Source of the DNA: CAMEON01 sp964463245 | Lineage (GTDB): Bacteria > Bacillota > Clostridia > Oscillospirales > CAG-272 | Direction of reading: 5' to 3' | Assembly: GCA_964463245.1 (NCBI GenBank) | Contig: CAYXBU010000002.1 | Span: forward strand, 7,753-71,752 | DNA: 64,000 nucleotides | Shown here: positions 43,737-51,731 of the stretch, in pieces | Layout of the letters: every line of letters starts with the position of its first letter | How positions within the stretch are numbered: position 1 is the stretch's first letter | Translations under genes and position numbers: made by a program | Notes under the pieces: model-generated | Databases searched by the model: none | Told to the model about the DNA's origin: nothing | Seen by the model: the letters and a program-made list of their open reading frames with translations, nothing else

Positions 43737-46700
43737 ATGGGAGATTTCGTGCATCTGCACCTGCACAGCGAGTACAGCCTTCTGGACGGTGCCTGTCGCA
43801 TTCGGGACATTCCCGCGCGTGCCAAGGCCTGCGGGCACACCGCCGTTGCCCTGACCGACCACGGCGTGCTCTATGGCACGGTCGCCTTTTACGATGCCTG
43901 CCGAAAGGCGGGGGTCAAGCCCATACTGGGCTGTGAGGTGTATGTCGCTCCGCGCTCCCGTCTGGATAAGACCGGGGCGGGGCGGGAGGAGACCTATGCC
44001 CACCTTGTCCTGCTCTGCGAGAATGAGGTCGGCTGGCAGAACCTCATGACCCTGTCCTCCCTCTCCTTTACCGAGGGCTTTTACGGCAAGCCCCGCGTGG
44101 ACATCGAGCTGTTGCGCGCCCACCATGAGGGCTTGATCGCCCTGTCGGCCTGCCTGTCGGGCGAGATCCCACGCCGCCTCTCGGCCGGGGATATGCGGGG
44201 GGCTGTCGAGTACGCAAAGACCCTTTCCGAGATATTCGGGGAGGACCACTTCTATATCGAATTGCAGAACCACGGTCTGCCGGAGGAAAAACAGCTCCTG
44301 CCCGGGCTTTTGCGGCTGGCGCGGGAGCAGGGTCTGCCCATCGTGGCGACCAACGACTGCCACTACCTGCGCCGCGAGGATGCACGGATCCAGGAGGTGC
44401 TGACCTGCATCTCCACCAACCGCACCCTGGGGGATGGCGGGCGGGTCAGCTTCGCAACCGATGAATTCTACTATAAGACCACCGAGGAGATGCAGGCCTT
44501 GTTTGCAAGCCTCCCCGAGGCACTGGAGAACACCGCCCGCATCGCGGCGCGCTGTCAGGTGGAGCTGGATTTTTCCAAGACCTACCTGCCGCGCTTCCCC
44601 TGCCCGGATGGGCTGTCGGCGGGGGAGTACCTCGCCCGCCTTTGTGCCGAGGGCTTTGAGCGACGGGTGGCGGCGGGGGAGATACGCTTTACCGACCGCC
44701 ACCCCGAAGAGGAGTACCGCGAGCGGATGGCCTATGAGCTGTCCGTCATTGGCAGTATGGGCTACGATGACTACTACCTCATCGTCTGGGATTACGTCCA
44801 CTACGCCAAGTCGCAGGACATCCCTGTGGGCCCCGGGCGTGGCTCAGGTGCGGGAAGTCTGGTCGCCTACTGTGTCGGGATCACCGAGGTGGATTCCATC
44901 GCGTTTGAACTCCTGTTTGAGCGTTTTCTCAACCCCGAGCGGGTCAGTATGCCGGACTTTGATATTGACTTCTGCTACGACCGTCGGGACGAGGTCATCG
45001 AGTATGTGGCGCGCCGCTACGGTCGGGATCGGGTCTCCCAGATCATCACCTTCGGCACGCTGGCTGCCCGCGCTGCCATTCGGGACGTGGGTCGCGCCAT
45101 GGGCATGACCTATCACGATGTGGACGTGGTCGCCCGTGCGATCCCGCATGAGCTGGGCATCACCATCGCCGAGGCTCTGCGAATGCCCGACCTGAAACGG
45201 CTCTACGAGGACTCGGAGCAGGTCAAACAGCTGGTGGACACCGCCGCCGCGCTGGAGGGGATGCCCCGCAACGTGTCCATTCATGCGGCAGGCGTGGTCA
45301 TCACCGAGCGGCCGGTCGCCGACTATGTCCCGCTGGCCACCTCGGGCGGCACCATCGTGACCCAATTCGACATGGACACCGTAGCGCGGCTGGGGGTGCT
45401 CAAGTTCGACTTTCTGGCTCTGCGCTACCTGACCATCCTGCATGATGCCGAGCGGCAGATCCGTGAGTCCGACCCGCAGTTTTCGGTCGATCGCTTGCCG
45501 CTGGATGATGCTGCCGTGTACGACCTTATGAGCCGCGGCGCGACCTCGGGGGTGTTCCAGCTGGAGTCCGCAGGAATGCGCCAGATGCTGACCTCCCTCC
45601 GCCCGCAGAACATCCAGGATGTCGGGGCGGCCATCGCCCTCTACCGTCCGGGACCGATGGAATCCATCCCGACCTATATTGCCAACCGACAGCACCCCGA
45701 GGAGGTGACTTACCCCTCGCCACTTCTCCGTCCCGTGCTGGCCGAGACCTACGGCGTGACGGTCTATCAGGAGCAGGTCATGAGCATCTTCCGCGTGCTG
45801 GCGGGCTATACGCTGGGTCACGCGGACATCGTCCGCCGCGCCATGGCCAAGAAGAAGGCCTCGGTGCTGGAGGCCGAGCGCGGGAGCTTCATCGCGGGTG
45901 CCGTGGAGCACGGCATGACGTGCCGGGCGGCGGAACAGCTCTTTGACGACCTCGGCAGCTTTGCGGATTACGCCTTCAACAAGGCGCATTCCGCCGCCTA
46001 CTCCCTCATCACCTACCGCACCGCCTATCTCAAGGCGCACCATCCGGGAGCGTACTTCGCCGCCCTCTTGACCTCGGTGCTGGGCAATCAGTCCAAGATG
46101 GCGGAGTATACCGCCGAGGCCGCCAAGTACGGCATCCGTGTCCTGCCGCCCGACATCAACGGGAGCTACATGAACTTCCACGCCGACTGCGTGGAGGGGG
46201 AGTGGCGCATCCGCTACGGCCTGCTGGCACTCAAGAATGTCGGCGAGGGCTTTCTGCGCGCCGTCATCCGCGAGAGGCAGAGCGGCGGGGTCTACCGCTC
46301 CTTCGAGGATTTTCTGGATCGTCAATCCGGGGCTGACCTCAACAAGCGGCAGATCGAGGCACTCATCAAGTCGGGAGCCTTTGACACCTTCCCCACCCAC
46401 CGCGCCCAGCTGTTGGCGGTCTATGAGATGATGCTGGATCGCAAGGCGGCCAAGAATCGGGCCAATCTGGAGGGGCAGATGGATATGTTCTCGGCTGGCA
46501 GCGGGGATGCCCCCACATCCTCAGGGGTGACCTACCCCCCGGTGCGCCGCCTGACCACTCGTGAGATGCTCCTGCAGGAGCGAGAGGCCTCGGGAATGTT
46601 CTTCTCGGGACAGCTGCTGGACGAGTATTCCGCCTGCGTGGAGTCCCTGTCCCCCATGCCGATCCTGCGGTTGGTACCCCCGACCGACGACGAGAGCGAC

Positions 46701-47417
46701 GGGGGAGGGGAGGACGGCGAGTCGGAGATCCTTGCGGATAAGACCCGTGTCAAGGTGGCGGGCATCGTGACCGCCGTCACTACCAAGACCACCAAGAACG
46801 AGGAGAAGATGGCGTTCTTCCAGTTGGAGGACTCCACCGGTACGGTAGAGTGCATCGCCTTCCCCCGCCTGTATACCCAGGTGGCCTCCCTGCTGGCCGT
46901 GGATAAAGCCCTGTATGTCGAGGGCAACCTGTCGGTGCGGGAGGAGGAGACCAACAAGATATTGGCGTCCTCGGTGGCCGAGCTGGTGGAGAACAGCCGC
47001 TTCGTGCCGCCCCCCGCACCCGAGCCACAGCGGGAGACCCCGCGAACAGAGGCTCCCCGCACGGTCGGCAGCAGTTACGGATTCAATCCCTACCTGCTCC
47101 CGAACGAGACGGCACCCACGCCACAGACAGCCGTGCGGGAGTCGGTACCGCCGGCCGCACAGCCCTCGCTTCGTCCAACCGCCGCCCCCTCGGCTCCCCC
47201 GCGCCGCCTCTACCTGCGGGTGCCGGATATGCAGGGGGAAACCTTCCGAAAGGCGCAGAATCTCGCCATGATCTTCTGCGAGGGGCAGACGGCACTGTTC
47301 TATTACGATGCCTCCACGGGAAAATACAGCGCCTGTCAGGGCAGTATCTCGGCGACCCCCTTCGTCCTCTCCCGCCTGGAGCGGATATTGGGGAAGGAGA
47401 ATGTCGTGGCTAAGTAG
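43737..47417 (+). CDS. dnaE: DNA polymerase III alpha subunit (DnaE type)
   Basis: The 1226-residue protein has an N-terminal PHP domain (HLHLHSEYSLLDGACRI at 4-20), the C-family polymerase core with PDFDIDFCYDRRDEVIEYV near 401 (two catalytic Asp) and FNKAHSAAYSLITYRTAYLK near 747, helix-hairpin-helix elements, and an OB fold (VKVAGIVTAVTTK to AFPRLYTQV, about 1005-1050). It has no internal proofreading domain, so it is the DnaE1/DnaE3 kind and not PolC. The C-terminal 150 residues hold a Pro-rich linker and a small domain, making it somewhat longer than typical. Its own AAAGGAG site is present. Confidence 0.95.
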   Translation: MGDFVHLHLHSEYSLLDGACRIRDIPARAKACGHTAVALTDHGVLYGTVAFYDACRKAGVKPILGCEVYVAPRSRLDKTGAGREETYAHLVLLCENEVGWQNLMTLSSLSFTEGFYGKPRVDIELLRAHHEGLIALSACLSGEIPRRLSAGDMRGAVEYAKTLSEIFGEDHFYIELQNHGLPEEKQLLPGLLRLAREQGLPIVATNDCHYLRREDARIQEVLTCISTNRTLGDGGRVSFATDEFYYKTTEEMQALFASLPEALENTARIAARCQVELDFSKTYLPRFPCPDGLSAGEYLARLCAEGFERRVAAGEIRFTDRHPEEEYRERMAYELSVIGSMGYDDYYLIVWDYVHYAKSQDIPVGPGRGSGAGSLVAYCVGITEVDSIAFELLFERFLNPERVSMPDFDIDFCYDRRDEVIEYVARRYGRDRVSQIITFGTLAARAAIRDVGRAMGMTYHDVDVVARAIPHELGITIAEALRMPDLKRLYEDSEQVKQLVDTAAALEGMPRNVSIHAAGVVITERPVADYVPLATSGGTIVTQFDMDTVARLGVLKFDFLALRYLTILHDAERQIRESDPQFSVDRLPLDDAAVYDLMSRGATSGVFQLESAGMRQMLTSLRPQNIQDVGAAIALYRPGPMESIPTYIANRQHPEEVTYPSPLLRPVLAETYGVTVYQEQVMSIFRVLAGYTLGHADIVRRAMAKKKASVLEAERGSFIAGAVEHGMTCRAAEQLFDDLGSFADYAFNKAHSAAYSLITYRTAYLKAHHPGAYFAALLTSVLGNQSKMAEYTAEAAKYGIRVLPPDINGSYMNFHADCVEGEWRIRYGLLALKNVGEGFLRAVIRERQSGGVYRSFEDFLDRQSGADLNKRQIEALIKSGAFDTFPTHRAQLLAVYEMMLDRKAAKNRANLEGQMDMFSAGSGDAPTSSGVTYPPVRRLTTREMLLQEREASGMFFSGQLLDEYSACVESLSPMPILRLVPPTDDESDGGGEDGESEILADKTRVKVAGIVTAVTTKTTKNEEKMAFFQLEDSTGTVECIAFPRLYTQVASLLAVDKALYVEGNLSVREEETNKILASSVAELVENSRFVPPPAPEPQRETPRTEAPRTVGSSYGFNPYLLPNETAPTPQTAVRESVPPAAQPSLRPTAAPSAPPRRLYLRVPDMQGETFRKAQNLAMIFCEGQTALFYYDASTGKYSACQGSISATPFVLSRLERILGKENVVAK

Positions 47418-47502
47418 ACGATCTAAAGCTGATATACTCCCTTTCTGCCCCCCCAAAAAACACAACAGCAATCAAACCAACTTGAAAGGATACACACGAC
47501 CC

Positions 47503-49110
47503 ATGTCAAACGATATGCACGATCGGATCAACCGCCGCCGCACATTTGCCATCATCTCCCACCCGGACGCGGGTAAGACCACCCTGACCGAGAAGTTCCT
47601 GCTCTACGGCGGAGCCATCCAATCCGCAGGTGCAGTCAAGGGAAAGTCCTCTGACCGCCACGCCACCTCCGACTGGATGGAGATCGAAAAGAAGAGAGGT
47701 ATCTCGGTCACCTCCTCGGTGCTGCAATTCGAGTATAATGGCTACTGCATCAACATTCTGGATACCCCGGGACACCAGGACTTCTCGGAGGATACCTATC
47801 GGACGCTCATGGCGGCCGACAGTGCCGTCATGGTCATCGACGGTGCCAAGGGCATCGAGCCGCAGACCCGCAAGCTGTTCAAGGTCTGCGCCATGCGGCA
47901 TATCCCGATCTTTACCTTCATCAACAAGATGGATCGTGAGGCGCGGGATCCCTTTGACTTGATCGACGAGCTGGAGAAGGAGTTCGGCATCGGCACCTAC
48001 GCCGTCAACTGGCCGATCGGGTGTGGCGCAGGCTTCAAGGGGGTCTACGAGCGCGACCGTAAGAGTATTCTGGCGTTTGGGGATGCCCACGCGGGTCGTC
48101 GCCGCATCGAGGGCATCGAGTGCGACATCAACGATACCGAGAAGCTGGACAGCCTGATCGGCTCCTACGCCCGCGAGGAGCTGGTGGGGCAGATCGAGCT
48201 GTTGGACGGTGCCTCCTTTGACTTCGACATTGAGAAGGTGCGCACGGGGCGGCTCAGCCCGGTGTTCTTCGGCTCGGCGTTGAACAATTTCGGCGTGGAG
48301 GCCTTCTTGGAGCGGTTCCTTGAGATGACCAGCGCACCGCTGGAGCATATCAGCGGCGACGAGCTGATCTCTCCGTTCGATGAGCGGTTCTCGGCCTTTG
48401 TCTTCAAGATCCAAGCCAACATGAATAAGGCGCACCGCGATCGTATCGCCTTCATGCGGATCTGCTCCGGCAAATTCGAGCGGGGGCAGGAGTACTGGCA
48501 CGTTCAGGCGGATCGTCCCGCCAAGCTGTCCCAGCCCCAGCAGATGATGGCGCAGGAGCGCGAGATCATCGACACCGCCTATGCCGGGGATATCATCGGG
48601 GTGTTCGATCCCGGTGTGTTCTCCATCGGGGATACCGTCTGCGCTAAGGGGGCTAAGATATGCTACGCGGGCATCCCGACCTTTGCACCGGAGCACTTCG
48701 CCATCGTGGAGCAGATCGACTCCATGAAGCGCAAGCAGTTTGCCAAGGGCGTGACCGAGATCGCGCAGGAGGGTGCCATTCAGATATTCTTTGAGCCGGG
48801 TGCCGGTATGGAGCGAGTCGTGGTCGGTGTCGTGGGCGTACTGCAGTTCGATGTCCTGCAGTTCCGCATGGAATCCGAGTACGGCGTGCGCTACAATAAG
48901 CGCGACCTGCCGCACCAGCTCATTCGGTATATCGACAATACCGACATCAATCCCGCCGAGCTGAAGCTCATGCAGACCACCCGTCGGGTGCAGGACGTGC
49001 GCGGACGCAACCTCCTGATCTTCGTGGGGCAGTATGAGATCGACTGGGCACTGGATAAGAATCCGGGTCTGCGACTGTCGGAGTTTAACCAGAATACCGA
49101 CACGGAGTGA
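47503..49110 (+). CDS. prfC: Peptide chain release factor 3
   Basis: The 535-residue GTPase recycles RF1/RF2 from the ribosome. It has the G1 loop SHPDAGKTTLTEKF (about 19-32), switch II DTPGHQDFSEDTYRTL (about 84-99), G4 NKMD near 139 and the RF3-type domains 2 and 3 (QFDVLQFRMESEYGV). Length and motifs fit RF3 and separate it from EF-G. ATG 47503 follows GAAAGGA at a slightly long distance. The gene is 85 bases after dnaE and is followed by a strong terminator. Confidence 0.95.
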   Translation: MSNDMHDRINRRRTFAIISHPDAGKTTLTEKFLLYGGAIQSAGAVKGKSSDRHATSDWMEIEKKRGISVTSSVLQFEYNGYCINILDTPGHQDFSEDTYRTLMAADSAVMVIDGAKGIEPQTRKLFKVCAMRHIPIFTFINKMDREARDPFDLIDELEKEFGIGTYAVNWPIGCGAGFKGVYERDRKSILAFGDAHAGRRRIEGIECDINDTEKLDSLIGSYAREELVGQIELLDGASFDFDIEKVRTGRLSPVFFGSALNNFGVEAFLERFLEMTSAPLEHISGDELISPFDERFSAFVFKIQANMNKAHRDRIAFMRICSGKFERGQEYWHVQADRPAKLSQPQQMMAQEREIIDTAYAGDIIGVFDPGVFSIGDTVCAKGAKICYAGIPTFAPEHFAIVEQIDSMKRKQFAKGVTEIAQEGAIQIFFEPGAGMERVVVGVVGVLQFDVLQFRMESEYGVRYNKRDLPHQLIRYIDNTDINPAELKLMQTTRRVQDVRGRNLLIFVGQYEIDWALDKNPGLRLSEFNQNTDTE

Positions 49111-49139
49111 CGGGAGCACCGCCCCGCGCCGGGAAGAGA

Positions 49140-49170
49140 ACCGCCCGCAGGCTATCGGCCTGCGGGCGGT
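49140..49170 (+). terminator. Intrinsic terminator of prfC
   Basis: A 13-bp GC-rich stem (49140-49152 with 49158-49170) with a 5-base loop, then CTGTTGC. It would end the long plus-strand unit that starts at 34626. Confidence 0.85.
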
Positions 49171-49206
49171 CTGTTGCGGTATGCGTTGCAGAAATGAGAG
49201 ACAAAA

Positions 49207-49242
49207 AGTAAGCCCGCACACATTTCTGTGTGCGGGCTTACT
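49207..49242 (-). terminator. Intrinsic terminator of tRNA-Thr
   Basis: A perfect 16-bp stem (49207-49222 with 49227-49242, arm AGTAAGCCCGCACACA), 4-base loop, then TTTTTGTCTC on the minus strand, immediately after the tRNA. Confidence 0.93.
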
Positions 49243-49317
49243 GGAGCTGGTAATCAGAGTCGAACTGATGACCTCGTCATTACCAATGACGTGCTCTACC
49301 AACTGAGCCATACCAGC
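49242..49317 (-). tRNA. tRNA-Thr (anticodon GGT)
   Basis: Cloverleaf on the minus strand: acceptor GCTGGTA/TACCAGC, D arm GCTC...GAGC, anticodon stem CGTCA/TGACG with loop TTGGTAA (anticodon GGT, reads ACC/ACU), T arm ATCAG-TTCGACT-CTGAT, discriminator T and an encoded CCA. Length is 76 including CCA. Confidence 0.96.
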
Positions 49318-49336
49318 ATTGCCTTGCGACTTGCTT

Positions 49337-49365
49337 ATTATAGCACAACTCGTTGCGTTTGTCAA
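49337..49365 (-). promoter_or_regulatory. Predicted promoter of tRNA-Thr
   Basis: Minus strand: -35 TTGACA (49360-49365), 17-base spacer, -10 TATAAT (49337-49342): a perfect consensus, as expected for a tRNA gene, about 20 bases from the tRNA 5' end. Confidence 0.9.
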
Positions 49366-49398
49366 GAGGAAAATCGAAAAAAATAAAAAATTTTGGGC

Positions 49399-49436
49399 GC
49401 GGTTTGCTCAGCAGAACAGCACTGCCCCCAAACCGC
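49399..49436 (-). terminator. Intrinsic terminator of the macro-domain gene
   Basis: 8-bp stem GCGGTTTG/CAAACCGC (49399-49406 with 49429-49436) with an inner GCAG/CTGC stem, followed on the minus strand by a long T tract with one A (about 49394 down to 49375). Confidence 0.8.
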
Positions 49437-49505
49437 CGAAAAGGCAGGACGTGGCAGGGAAGCACGGCTCATGTATCCATTTCAAAGTAGTATATGATAG
49501 GAGCT

Positions 49506-50084
49506 TCATCGTGCTGTCTCGGTTCTGCTCTGGGGAAGGAGCGTCACCGAATCCTCGTCTGCATAGTCGTCATCAACATACGCGGCAATTTCCGATAGGA
49601 GGTTGCAGCTGACCTGATAGGTCCTTCTGTCAAAGATGACGATGTAGACCGTCATGTCGTTCTCAACCAAAAATTCGCTGATGGTGTCGATGGCAACGCG
49701 TAACGCCTGATCCTTCGGATAGCCATAGATGCCGGAGGAGATCAGGGGAAACGCGACCGACTTACAGCCGTTCTCCTTTGCCAAAGAAAGGGATGTCCGA
49801 TAGCAGGAGATGAGCAGGTCACGTTCTCCGCGTTTGCCGTCGAGCCAGCGCGGGCCTACGGCATGGATCACATACTTGCAAGGCAGTCTTCCCGCGCCGG
49901 TGATCTTCGCGTTGCCGGTCTTGCAGCCGCCAAGCGCTTTGCACTCGGCCAGCAGAGCCGGTCCTGCAGCACGATGGATGCAACCGTCCACACCACCACC
50001 GGCCAGAAGCGATGTATTGGCCGAATTGACGATGGCGTCTACTTTCATTTTCGTGATGTCATTTCTGACGATGTGTAGTGGCAT
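49506..50084 (-). CDS. Macro-domain protein (O-acetyl-ADP-ribose deacetylase-like)
   Basis: The 192-residue protein is a macro domain: DAIVNSANTSLLAGGGVDGCI (residues 16-36, shown in part as the ADP-ribose-binding loop NSAN...GGGVDG), YVIHAVGPRW near 72 and SVAFPLISSGIYGYP near 110. Members remove ADP-ribose or deacetylate O-acetyl-ADP-ribose. The C-terminal 30 residues (YADEDSVTLLPQSR) are an extra tail. GGAGAT precedes its ATG. It is located between two tRNA genes on the same strand, after the tRNA-Ser terminator, and has no promoter I can recognise. Confidence 0.9.
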   Translation of the reverse strand: MPLHIVRNDITKMKVDAIVNSANTSLLAGGGVDGCIHRAAGPALLAECKALGGCKTGNAKITGAGRLPCKYVIHAVGPRWLDGKRGERDLLISCYRTSLSLAKENGCKSVAFPLISSGIYGYPKDQALRVAIDTISEFLVENDMTVYIVIFDRRTYQVSCNLLSEIAAYVDDDYADEDSVTLLPQSRTETAR

Positions 50085-50159
50085 AGACTATCTCCTATTC
50101 TTCTGAGATCGGTACAAGGTTCCGTGAAGATTGAAGAGTGAAAAGTGAAGAAGGAAAGA

Positions 50160-50184
50160 CCGTCTCGGACTTCGTCCGAGACGG
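50160..50184 (-). terminator. Intrinsic terminator of tRNA-Ser
   Basis: A 10-bp stem CCGTCTCGGA/TCCGAGACGG (50160-50169 with 50175-50184), 5-base loop, then TCTTTCCTTC on the minus strand. Confidence 0.88.
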
Positions 50185-50188
50185 CCTT

Positions 50189-50277
50189 TGGCGGAAGCGG
50201 TGGGATTCGAACCCACGGTACCGTTAGGTACAACTGATTTCGAGTCAGTCCCGTTATGACCACTTCGATACGCTTCC
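50189..50277 (-). tRNA. tRNA-Ser (anticodon CGA)
   Basis: Minus strand: acceptor GGAAGCG/CGCTTCC, anticodon stem ACTGA/TCAGT with loop CTCGAAA (anticodon CGA, reads UCG), a long variable arm (GTACC...GGTAC) typical for serine tRNA, T arm GTGGG-TTCGAAT-CCCAC, discriminator G and encoded CCA. Length is 89 including CCA. Confidence 0.96.
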
Positions 50278-50335
50278 GTATATCCCGCTCTCTGCGGGGC
50301 TCTCGGCGGGAACGGATCTCGCGGAGAACGAGACT

Positions 50336-50364
50336 ATTATAGCATACTTTTGCCGAAAAAGCAA
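50336..50364 (-). promoter_or_regulatory. Predicted promoter of tRNA-Ser
   Basis: Minus strand: -35 TTGCTT (50359-50364), 17-base spacer, -10 TATAAT (50336-50341). About 50 bases of leader precede the tRNA. Confidence 0.8.
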
Positions 50365-50380
50365 TAGCTTTTCTGAAAAA

Positions 50381-50404
50381 AGACCGATAAAATTTATACG
50401 GTCT
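50381..50404 (-). terminator. Intrinsic terminator of the HIT/isomerase pair
   Basis: Stem AGACCG/CGGTCT (50381-50386 with 50399-50404) around an AT-rich loop, then TTTTTTC on the minus strand, 35 bases after the isomerase stop. Confidence 0.75.
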
Positions 50405-50438
50405 ATATAGTCACCCATCGGGCGGGGGGGTGTGCGCC

Positions 50439-51290
50439 TTATCTCCCCGCCAGCCGACGGGCATCCTCAAACAGCTTTTGTTCGGCGGCGTCTCGCTCGG
50501 GTCCGTCCGGCAGCTTGTCCGCGACATGAGTCTCCAAAGACAGCGCGCCGTCAAAGCCGATCTCCTGCAGTGCGCTGGAAAAATCAGCCCAGTCAATGAC
50601 CCCGGTGAAGGGAAGCCAATGGAGATCCCCGCGCCCGTCGTTGTCGTGGACGTGCAGGACACGCAGGTACTCCTTGCCTAACAGGCGGACGGCATCCCCG
50701 ACCGACAATCCGAACACCGCGCAGTGTCCCGTGTCCAGGCAGACCTTGAAGTTGGGGTGATCCAGCGTCTTGACGAACCGCAGGATCGCCTCGGGCGTGG
50801 AGATGGACAGAGCCCTCATGGGCATATTCTCGTAACAGACCGTCACGCCGTGCTCCCGACCCGCATCCGCCAGCTTTCGCATGAACTCATAATTCATGTC
50901 CCACAGCCGCTCCGGCTCGGGGTCTTGGTTGTCCCCAAAGGGCATGATGGGGTGGATGACCATGTAGGGGCAACCCAGGATGGCCGTGCCGCGCACCGAC
51001 TTGATCATCTTCTCCAGCCGCTCGGCGCGATCCTCCTCGGTGAAGTCCTGCGGCGGCCACCGCCACGGGCCGTGGGTCTGGCTGATCTCGATCCCCGCAT
51101 TGGCACAGGCCTTCCGCACATTTGTCAGGGTGGCTTCAAATTCCGCCTCACTACCTGCGAACAGGGGGGTATCGGTGTGGCAGAAGTTCTGGTAATCCAC
51201 GCATTTGTAGCCTTGCGCTCTCATGCGGGAGAGGCCTTCCTCCAGCCCGTAGCGGGAGAGGTAGGCACCGCTTTCGATCCCGACCTTCAC
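50439..51290 (-). CDS. Sugar phosphate isomerase/epimerase-like TIM-barrel protein
   Basis: The 283-residue protein has the xylose-isomerase-like fold: GIEISQTHGPW near 67, YMVIHPIMPFG near 109, VCYENMPMRAL near 151 (metal-binding Glu), VCLDTGHCAVFG near 183 (Asp/His), VLHVHDNDGRGD near 211 (His) and LSLETHV near 256. Substrate unknown; possibly a sugar acid, inositol or modified hexose. It follows the HIT gene after 14 bases. It is only distantly similar to the family member at 12255-13079, so the two are not a recent duplication. Confidence 0.83.
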   Translation of the reverse strand: MKVGIESGAYLSRYGLEEGLSRMRAQGYKCVDYQNFCHTDTPLFAGSEAEFEATLTNVRKACANAGIEISQTHGPWRWPPQDFTEEDRAERLEKMIKSVRGTAILGCPYMVIHPIMPFGDNQDPEPERLWDMNYEFMRKLADAGREHGVTVCYENMPMRALSISTPEAILRFVKTLDHPNFKVCLDTGHCAVFGLSVGDAVRLLGKEYLRVLHVHDNDGRGDLHWLPFTGVIDWADFSSALQEIGFDGALSLETHVADKLPDGPERDAAEQKLFEDARRLAGR

Positions 51291-51304
51291 TGTACACGCC
51301 TCCC

Positions 51305-51646
51305 TTACGCCATACGGTCGGCCATCTTGGCTCCGCCCAGCAGGTGGAAGTGCAAGTGCTGTACCGATTGGCAGGCATCCGCACCGCTGTTGGTCACGAC
51401 ACGGAAGCCGTTCTCCAGCCCCTCGGCGGCGGCGATCTGCGGGATGACGGCAAAGATGTGCGCGATCAGGTCGGCGTTCTCGGCCGTGATGTCGGCGGCC
51501 GATGCAATATGTACCTTGGGCACGATCAGGATGTGTACGGGAGCCATGGGGGCAATATCACGAAAGGCGTATACAGTCTCATCCTCGTAGACCTTGGTCG
51601 AGGGGATCTCACCGCTTATGATGCGGCAGAACAGGCAGTCCTTCAT
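51305..51646 (-). CDS. HIT-family nucleotide hydrolase
   Basis: The 113-residue protein is a histidine-triad hydrolase of the HINT branch: KDCLFCRIISGEIPSTKVYE at the N terminus and the active site QSVQHLHFHLLGG (His at 97, 99, 101 approximately). Members hydrolyse AMP-lysine, AMP-NH2 or dinucleoside phosphates. ATG 51644-51646 follows GGAGGAG and gives the normal HINT start; an upstream in-frame start would add a basic non-homologous segment that overlaps the next gene. Confidence 0.93.
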   Translation of the reverse strand: MKDCLFCRIISGEIPSTKVYEDETVYAFRDIAPMAPVHILIVPKVHIASAADITAENADLIAHIFAVIPQIAAAEGLENGFRVVTNSGADACQSVQHLHFHLLGGAKMADRMA

Positions 51647-51731
51647 ATCTTGTACTCCTCCTTGAATGGGTTTGATTTGACAGATGTAACGGGGGAGACT
51701 CCTCGTTTCGCGTGGCCTCCCCGAGTCGGGG

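Noticed and set aside
49242..50277. Integration site of a mobile element at the tRNA genes
   Set aside because: No integrase, no duplicated tRNA 3' end and no mobile genes were found next to either tRNA.
12255..51290. Recent duplication of the two TIM-barrel isomerases (12255-13079 and 50439-51290)
   Set aside because: They share the fold motifs but little sequence outside them; they are separate family members.
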